NCBI GenBank assembly: GCA_016584305.1
Contig: JACEEZ010000170.1
Coordinates: 295,001 to 359,000 of the forward strand
DNA length: 64,000 nucleotides
Source: Chionoecetes opilio
Taxonomy: Eukaryota > Arthropoda > Malacostraca > Decapoda > Majidae
Direction: 5' to 3'
Shown one piece after another: positions 57,481-64,000 of this stretch; position 1 is the first letter of the stretch, and each line of letters starts with the position of its first letter. The notes under the pieces were generated by a model. It saw nothing but the letters and a program-made list of their open reading frames with translations. It ran no database searches and was not told where the DNA came from. The position numbers were made by a program, and so were the translations under genes.

Positions 57481-58010
57481 TCTCAAAATTTGTCTGTCTG
57501 TCTGTGTGTCTATGTTCGTTATAGACTCGGCTACAGATGGCCAAAACCCCACATGCCGCACATATTTGGAATCCTCATGACCCAGCGGAGAACATAGGCT
57601 ATGTTTCGATGGGCGTGGCCAACCCTGGTGGGCGTGGCCAGCAAAAACAACCTAAAAACGGCTGTGGCTGCTAAACCGTGTGAGATACAGACTTGACACT
57701 AGTCCCAAATTGTTGGCCGTGATCGACTTGGAGGGATGGAAGATGTTTTGAGGGGCGTGTCCGACCCCGGTGGGCGTGGCAAGCAAAAACAACCTAAAAA
57801 CAGCTGTAGCTGTTAAACCGTGCGAGATAGAGACTTGACTTTGTAGTCCAAATTGCCAGAACGATACCCGGGTCCCCGTCCCTCTAGCTGGGTAATGCTA
57901 AGAGGTATCAACATAACACAACATGGCCGCAGGCCTCCCATTGGGCCGCAGGCCCACAGCCCTCCGCAGGAGCTAGGAGAAAGGTGCCCGGAGGGCACCC
58001 TTTCTGCTAG
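57481..58010 (+). mobile_element. Non-autonomous Helitron, 530 bp
   Basis: Starts 5'-TCTCAAAATTTGTCTGTCTG after an A and ends CTAG-3' before a T, matching Helitron termini (5' TC, 3' CTRR, insertion between A and T). A hairpin GGTGCCC/GGGCACC (about 57983-57999) lies 7 nt before the CTAG. An internal ~160-bp unit is repeated twice (about 57590-57730 and 57735-57860, sharing GGGCGTGGC, CAAAAACAACCTAAAAAC and AAACCGTG). No Rep/helicase gene. Confidence 0.85.
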
Positions 58011-58435
58011 TATATATATATATATATATATATAAATCAGGTGGGGCGTCGTCCATCATCCAGGTCGGCTATGGGCGGCCATGGGCGTGGCGGCCGCACG
58101 GGCGCCGAAGGAGGGCGGCCGACAACATCATAGTGGATGATGATCGTCTCCTCGGTGGTGGGCTGAGGAGACGAGGAGATAATCCCCTGGCTTGACCGCG
58201 AGGGAGGCGGGAGGGATAATCTCCGAGCCACGTGACCCCGAGTACACAGGGTCGAGCAGGGCGGGGGTGAGGGGATGGGGGGGAGGGATTGCCACGTGGG
58301 CCGATGCAGGGAGAAGGGGGGGCTTAGGGTGGGGGGTGAGGGTGGCGACCACGCGGGCGGTGGGCGGGTGGGGGGACACAGAACTCGCCATTTTGTGAGT
58401 GGCGGGGAAAGAAAAAAAAAAATTATACGCACAGC
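58011..58435. other. GC-rich stretch, no gene recognised
   Basis: Purine-skewed GC-rich DNA. Proline-rich minus-strand frames (to 131 codons) follow from composition and have no domain. Confidence 0.45.
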
Positions 58436-58444
58436 AAATTAAGC

Positions 58445-58595
58445 TCTCACAAGGGTGTCTGGACGATTCGAGCGAATACCTTTTCGAGCGTTGGACGATT
58501 CGAGCCAATACTTTTTCGAGCGTTGGACGATTCGAGCGAATACTTTTTCGAGCGTGGGACGATTCGAGCGAATACTTTTACGAGCGCCCCACAAA
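58445..58595. repeat. Tandem repeat, ~34-bp unit (GGACGATTCGAGCGAATACT)
   Basis: Four to five units of GGACGATTCGAGCGAATACT, TTTTCGAGCGT. A related array in the opposite orientation is at 59950-60070. Confidence 0.85.
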
Positions 58596-58745
58596 CCTTG
58601 CTCCGCTTCTCACTACCGTAGTATTGATAATATTCTTTTTGTTCTTGATATCATCTGTTACTAAACCGAACCCCACCTCTAACCTAACCTAACCTAGTCT
58701 CATTTAACCTAACTTAACCGTTTCTGGCTGAAATATCGGTAGATT
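58596..58745. repeat. Dispersed repeat shared with 16380-16690
   Basis: CTTGATATCATCTGTTACTA, an ACCTAACCTAACC (TTAGG-like) stretch at 58678-58710, and GGCTGAAATATCGGTAGATT. Confidence 0.6.
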
Positions 58746-59065
58746 TATACGTTATAATAGGCGTTATAATACACTAACTTTTTCTTTTCATCAACGTTCA
58801 CACAAACACACACAAAGGCGTAACAGATAGGCGTACGTCCTGTTTCTATAAATACTATAGGCAGTACAATCCAGGCAGAGGGGAGTGAGATCAGGTCAGG
58901 TACCCTGTGTGTGTGTGTGTGCATTACCTGACGTGACCTCATTTTTTGTTTTGCCTACTCTCATCAAAATTGAATGTACAGTTTCGGCTACCCAAAACAG
59001 ACAGACAGACACACGGCTACTCCTATAGTTTATTAGATAAATGAAGGCCTAATCTTTTGTCACAC
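58746..59065. other. No gene recognised
   Basis: Non-coding sequence with a short GT/AC microsatellite (58902-58921). Nothing identified. Confidence 0.5.
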
Positions 59066-59474
59066 ACGTCTTCTACTAACCTTCAAACCTCTTGGCAAGC
59101 TGTTACTTTGGTCAAAATCACGGACAAAAATTATCTAATTAGAATAAATAGGTGCAACTCCGCCGTCGCCACCAGCGCAGTCAGAGACAGCGGGCCAAGC
59201 CCTCCCTCACGGACAGCAGTCAGGCTAGGTTAGGTTAAGGTTAGGCTTTGTTTAAAATAAAGCCAAACTAAACCCAACTTACCCTCGCTGCTGTCCGTGA
59301 GGGAGGGATGGGACTGGGAGAGACGCTCGTCCTGCGGTCTAAACGGTGCTGATGGCGACGGCGGCGACTCATTTGTTAAGGAGCACCTTATTTATTCTTA
59401 TTAGATAATTTTGTCCGTGATTTTGACCAAAGTAACAGCTTGCCAAGAGGTTTGAAGGTTAGTAGAAGACGCAT
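59066..59474. mobile_element. Fold-back element with ~88-bp arms
   Basis: Left arm CGTCTTCTACTAACCTTCAA, then TTGGCAAGCTGTTACTTTGG and AATCACGGACAAA; the right arm (59384-59474) is the complement. The centre holds a second palindrome (CTCACGGACAGCAG with its mate) around TAGGTTAGGTTAAGG, another TTAGG-type tract. Confidence 0.75.
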
Positions 59475-59517
59475 ATGACAAAAGTTTAGTCCATATGGTA
59501 GTAATCGAGATAAAGCA

Positions 59518-59632
59518 GAAGCGATAAAACAAAACTTTCCTATAGTGGCAGATCCCACCACAACAGTGGTATAGTGGTGGGATCTGCCACTAAAAATCAA
59601 ATTCTAAACCAGACATCTGACAGAAAATCTCT
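59518..59632. repeat. Repeat unit with 17-bp perfect hairpin
   Basis: GTGGCAGATCCCACCAC (59545-59561), a 12-nt loop, then its exact complement (59574-59590). The same flanks (AAACAAAACTTTCCTATAGT before; AACCAGACATCTGACAGAAA after) recur in the next unit. Confidence 0.85.
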
Positions 59633-59740
59633 TAAAATACAATAACAGGTCGTCTAACCTTAAGAGAGGGAGGGATGGAGGGAAAGAGGGAGGTATGGAG
59701 GGAGAGAGGAAGGTATGAAGAGAGAGAGAGGGACAGATAA

Positions 59741-59898
59741 GAAGCGATTAAACAAAACTTTCCTATAGTGGTAGATCCCACCACAACACCGCCGACTGCC
59801 GTGGCGCGGCAGTCGGCGGTGTTGTGGTGGGATCTACCGCTAAAAATCAATTTCTAAACCAGACATCTGACAGAAAATCTCTTAAAATACAATAACAA
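59741..59898. repeat. Repeat unit with 32-bp perfect hairpin
   Basis: The stem runs 59770-59801, loop TGGCG, and exact complement 59807-59838. It begins GGTAGATCCCACCACAACAC and is GC-rich toward the loop. Flanks match the unit at 59518-59632. It is probably a short element with very long TIRs; a transcript would form a perfect double strand. Confidence 0.9.
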
Positions 59899-59949
59899 GC
59901 AATTTCTTAGTCCTTATTGTTTAATACCATGCGTGTATAGTAGCATATC

Positions 59950-60070
59950 TATCCTACGCTCGAATGGTCCTCCGCTCGAAAAGTCATTCGCTCGAATCGT
60001 CTTTCGCTCGAAAAGTCATTCGCTCGAATCGTCTTTCGCTCGAAAAGTCATTCGCTCGAAAGGTCGTGTA
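59950..60070. repeat. Tandem repeat, ~32-bp unit (CGCTCGAA)
   Basis: Three to four units of TCATTCGCTCGAATCGTC, TTTCGCTCGAAAAG. Inverse orientation relative of 58445-58595. Confidence 0.85.
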
Positions 60071-60620
60071 ACCCTCACAAGTGTCCAAGAGAAGCCAAAA
60101 GAACGCATGAACACTAAAGGGCTCTCCCAACTGTCCAAGAGACGACATGAACGCACTAAATAGCACCGAATCACAAATAAGGCACTCTCAACTGTCCGAG
60201 GCCTAAAATGAATGCGTTAAAAACACAGAATCACACGCTAACGAAACTGGAGATGTCTTGCAGGCGTGAAGACGAGGGCGTCGGGTGTCGATGGGCTGGA
60301 ACACTTGACGAAGGCGAAGCAGAAGGGTGGGCGGCGATGCACGTGGAAGCGACGTCGTAGTAGACAGCATGGGCGGCATCAGGCGGCGAATCGGCAGGAG
60401 ATGTGTACCAAGGGCAAGGACACATGCGTCGTGGGCGGGAGGTCAATCAGCAGACGACAAGGGCGCGCACATGGGGAAGTGCGACAGCCAGGTGCAGCTA
60501 ATAGAAGCGGCACAGAACAGGATACCAGCGATGCACGTTGAAGGTGACAGCGAAGCAGTCAGGAAGCCACGTGGAGGTCAGGAGTCAACAGGAGAAAGAA
60601 TCAGGTCCTTACCCCCACCA
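60071..60620. other. No gene recognised
   Basis: GC-rich sequence with open frames up to 99 codons (60266-60626). Their basic, low-hydrophobic products match nothing I know. Confidence 0.45.
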
Positions 60621-60621
60621 A

Positions 60622-60949
60622 TATAATAGAAGGATCTTGGAATGTATATAGTGAAGGCTGCAGGGTTGTGTAAACAGCCAGGGTAGCGTGTAGGTAGCGT
60701 GTGGCTGAGAACGGCCAAGACACGTGGTGGTCCTATCACGCCCAAACAGGGCGCGCCTGGTGATTGATATAAGTTACCTCCGTAGTTGACGATGCAGGGA
60801 TAGAGAATACTCGCGTTGCCGTATGATGTAGCGTATTGTATTTACACGAGGATGGGGAAGCCAAGACGAGTACCGCCAGCGGGCGAGGCCGCGGGTGTGA
60901 GTGGAGCGACCACTGTTAATAAGGGTGGCTGTGAGTGAGTGGGAATCAG
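60622..60949 (-). mobile_element. LTR-like repeat, copy without the two transposon insertions
   Basis: Matches 52305-52593 joined to 53566-53590, including AGAAGGATCTTGGAATGTA, CATCATACGGCAACGCGAG (complement) and GTGAGTGAGTGGGAATCAGG. It lacks the hAT-type element and so shows the empty site. A small GTAGGTAGCGT duplication is specific to this copy. It stops at a MITE-like sequence. Confidence 0.75.
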
Positions 60950-60950
60950 G

Positions 60951-61066
60951 GGCCGGATGTTCGAACGTTCGTAACGCGTCTCTAAGATCATCTTTGCACT
61001 TAGATTGATCTTGTAATGTTCGTAACGCGTTTAGAGGTATTTTCAAACGATCTTTGCGAACATCCA
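60951..61066. repeat. Short inverted-repeat element
   Basis: GGCCGGATGTTCGAACGTTC to GCGAACATCCATCCGCC with internal TTCGTAACGCGT repeats. A likely MITE of about 115 bp. Confidence 0.5.
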
Positions 61067-61588
61067 TCCGCCATATTTGTTAGTTTTTCCACCATATTTG
61101 TTCATAGTGCTAAGGTTGCTGAAGAGCACTCGCACACTGCTCGTAGGGTCGTATGATGAAGGTTTTTCTAATATACAAGCCATATAAAGTTGTTTATTTC
61201 ATGTTGAGTTGTTTATGGTTGGTCAGGACGCTGTAGGGGGAATGTAAAGGGTGCAATGAATGGTATGCTGCCGAATGTCTATAGGTGACTGGAATGAGTG
61301 AAGTGCAAATAAAAAAGAAATGCGTCTTGTGCTAGAAGTGTATAGAGAAGATGATATGGGAGAGGAAGATGCGGGAAATAGAGGAGGAGAATAGGAGACA
61401 AGGATGAGATGGAGAGAATGAGTCAATTAGGTGAAGGATACGGATTGCGGTGGCATAAAGTGAGATTGGAACGAACGAAGGTGAATGAAGAGTGGATAGA
61501 GAAGCAGATTAAGTAAAAGGAGTGCTGGAACGGCATATAAACTAGGTAACCTTGATGTGTGTGTTTAGGGGAGGAAAGGACTAGCAAT
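61067..61588. other. No gene recognised
   Basis: Non-coding purine-rich sequence. No recognisable feature. Confidence 0.5.
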
Positions 61589-61589
61589 A

Positions 61590-61822
61590 CAGGGAGTTTC
61601 GTACACAAGTTGTTTCGTACCCAGGTTTTGTTAGTTGTTTCGTACACTGATTTTGGGTTTTTTCGTACATACCTAGTGTGTCGTTTCGTAACTCTAGTCA
61701 TCAAGTTAAACTCTGAGCTGAGTGTACGAAACGACTATAGTTTCATTATAGACTACGAAACAACTTTTAGGTGTACGAATCTACTGGTGTACGAAACTAC
61801 TTGTGTACGAACTGACTGCACC
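61590..61822. mobile_element. TTTCGTAC-type MITE, clean copy
   Basis: Left TTTCGTACACAAGTTGTTTC; right end is the complement of TGCAGTCAGTTCGTACACAA. TTTCGTAC/GTACGAAA motifs alternate through the element. It is the clearest member of the family at 13918-14424 and 15784-16012. Confidence 0.75.
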
Positions 61823-61879
61823 CTCCTCTCATCAATGCTACGGAGAGGCAAAGATAAGAGACATTCGAGCACCGGTGTA

Positions 61880-61945
61880 CTATTATGTTCAAGAACGGTA
61901 GAGCCACACGCACCTCCCCCGAGGTGGAGCTTGTCAGGCCCTGGT
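61880..61945 (-). repeat. 60-bp repeat end shared with 63220-63280
   Basis: The complement contains GACAAGCTCCACCTCGGGGG, then TGTGGCTCTACCGTTCTTGA. The near-identical sequence on the plus strand is at 63225-63276. Confidence 0.65.
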
Positions 61946-62083
61946 TCCCTCTTGATTGGGTGATGGCGTTCTGGGGCGTGATGGAAGGTTTGGCGTCAAA
62001 ATGTACACTAAATAAACACTTCCCCACCCCTCACTTTCAGGCATCGGTCTGCCCTCCCATATGCCCCTGTTAATCCCTTGTGA

Positions 62084-62085
<2 letters not shown>

Positions 62086-62173
<88 letters not shown>
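62086..62173. repeat. (CA)n microsatellite
   Basis: Clean 88-bp CA array. Confidence 0.97.
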
Positions 62174-62175
<2 letters not shown>

Positions 62176-62335
62176 ACACCCACAAAACAGTTTTATAAAT
62201 AACAGAAAAATCTAAATTTTACATCTACTTAATGACCTCGCTCCCCTAATTATTAGTCATTCTTAAAGCTTATGATGCAATTATGACATCAGGAAGAGGA
62301 GGAAGGAGAAACATCATTGAATCATAGTTGTATTT

Positions 62336-63582
<1,247 letters not shown>

Positions 63583-63955
63583 GAGTATTCGTCAAAAGGG
63601 AGTATTGCTTGAAACTGCATATTTACCTAAAAGAGTATGTAGAGGATAAAGGAATGTGTGATTGGTGGGCAAGGATGTCTGAGGAGAGTACGTAGGTATA
63701 CACTTGAATGGTAGAGTATTGGTCAATAGGGAGTATTGGTTGAAACTGCATATTTACCTAAAAGAGTATGTGGAGGATAAAGGAATGTGTGATTGGTGGG
63801 CAAGGATGTCTGAGAAGAGTAGATACACTTGAATGGTAGAGTATTGGTCAATAGGGAGTATTGGTTGAAACTGCATATTTACCTAAAATAGTATGGAGAG
63901 GATAAAGGAATGTGTGATTGGTGGGCAAGGATGTCTGAGAAGAGTAGGCACACTA
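63583..63955. repeat. Tandem repeat, ~120-130-bp unit, 3 units
   Basis: Units start at about 63583, 63714 and 63839. Each begins GAGTATTGGTCAATAGGGAG and includes GAAACTGCATATTTACCTAA and GTGTGATTGGTGGGCAAGG. Units 2 and 3 are nearly identical; unit 1 is more diverged. The array may continue as diverged sequence beyond the window. Confidence 0.9.
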
Positions 63956-64000
63956 CTCCAACTCTAAGAGATGATATGTGAGTAAAGCGAAAGTAATGAA

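Noticed and set aside
55564..57561. Hydrophobic minus-strand frames resembling membrane proteins
   Set aside because: They read T-rich complements of A-rich degenerate repeats; no organised transmembrane family pattern.
58037..58508. Proline-rich minus-strand proteins
   Set aside because: Compositional frames in GC-rich DNA with no domain, splice sites or conservation to judge by.
60266..60626. Arg/Gly-rich frames of 91-99 codons
   Set aside because: Two overlapping frames compete, neither has recognisable sequence, and the region lies between repeats.

Overview
This window looks like nuclear DNA of an arthropod, most likely a decapod crustacean (crab or shrimp group). The evidence is very dense dinucleotide microsatellites ((GA)n, (CA)n, (CT)n), interstitial TTAGG-type telomere motifs, tRNA-derived SINEs, and an APE-endonuclease/reverse-transcriptase non-LTR family of the kind often mislabelled 'craniofacial development protein 2-like' in crustacean annotations. 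I see no prokaryotic operons, rRNA genes or CRISPR arrays. Taxonomy is inference from repeat style, not from a marker gene.

Host coding content is sparse. The only convincing host gene is a partial acyl-CoA synthetase / 4-coumarate-CoA ligase-like (AMP-binding) gene on the + strand. An AMP-binding exon lies at 19125-19353. A putative first exon with a mitochondrial-presequence-like N terminus lies about 10 kb upstream at 8843-8967. Both splice donors run directly into (GA)n. The two exons recur at 21080-21205 and 25168-25391 because 7630-19647 and 19915-25795 are two copies of one segment. An ambiguous base (N, 19679) sits at the junction, and the stretches 13290-18050 and 22500-25790 look like uncorrected read sequence. 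The duplication may therefore be an assembly artefact.

Layout: 1-7331, non-LTR retroelement fragments, a tRNA-Val-like SINE, and a fold-back transposon with a nearly full-length APE-RT retroelement inserted at its centre. 7630-25795, the duplicated segment with the ligase exons, CR1/Jockey-like RT debris, cysteine-rich (CXC-type) transposon-associated pseudogenes, GTATTTAAATAC arrays and MITEs. 26340-33900, retroelement 3' end, a TTA-flanked MITE carrying a SINE, a fold-back with two degenerate hammerhead-ribozyme motifs, a 600-bp CT tract and a 662-bp palindrome. 34000-37330, three copies (+,+,-) of a 1.1-kb GC-rich element. 38200-44600, a hAT-type MITE, a CXC-type pseudogene split by a SINE, and a Russian-doll set of inverted-repeat elements. 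48100-52280, retroelement fragments and MITEs. 52305-55585, an LTR-like repeat split by a hAT-type element and by an internally deleted PIF/Harbinger element. 55590-60950, a large inverted-repeat element, a Helitron, tandem repeats and long perfect hairpins. 61590-64000, MITE remnants, microsatellites and a ~125-bp tandem array at the right edge.

The genes do not form a pathway; this is a transposon graveyard around parts of one metabolic gene. The most unusual signals are the inverted pair of hammerhead-like motifs (31036-31236), the dated nest of insertions at 52305-55585, the mosaic A-B-C repeat block (34028-37331), the perfect 32-bp hairpin (59770-59838), and the (GA)n tracts starting inside 5' splice sites. 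Most of these elements are eroded and none is demonstrably a complete functional system.
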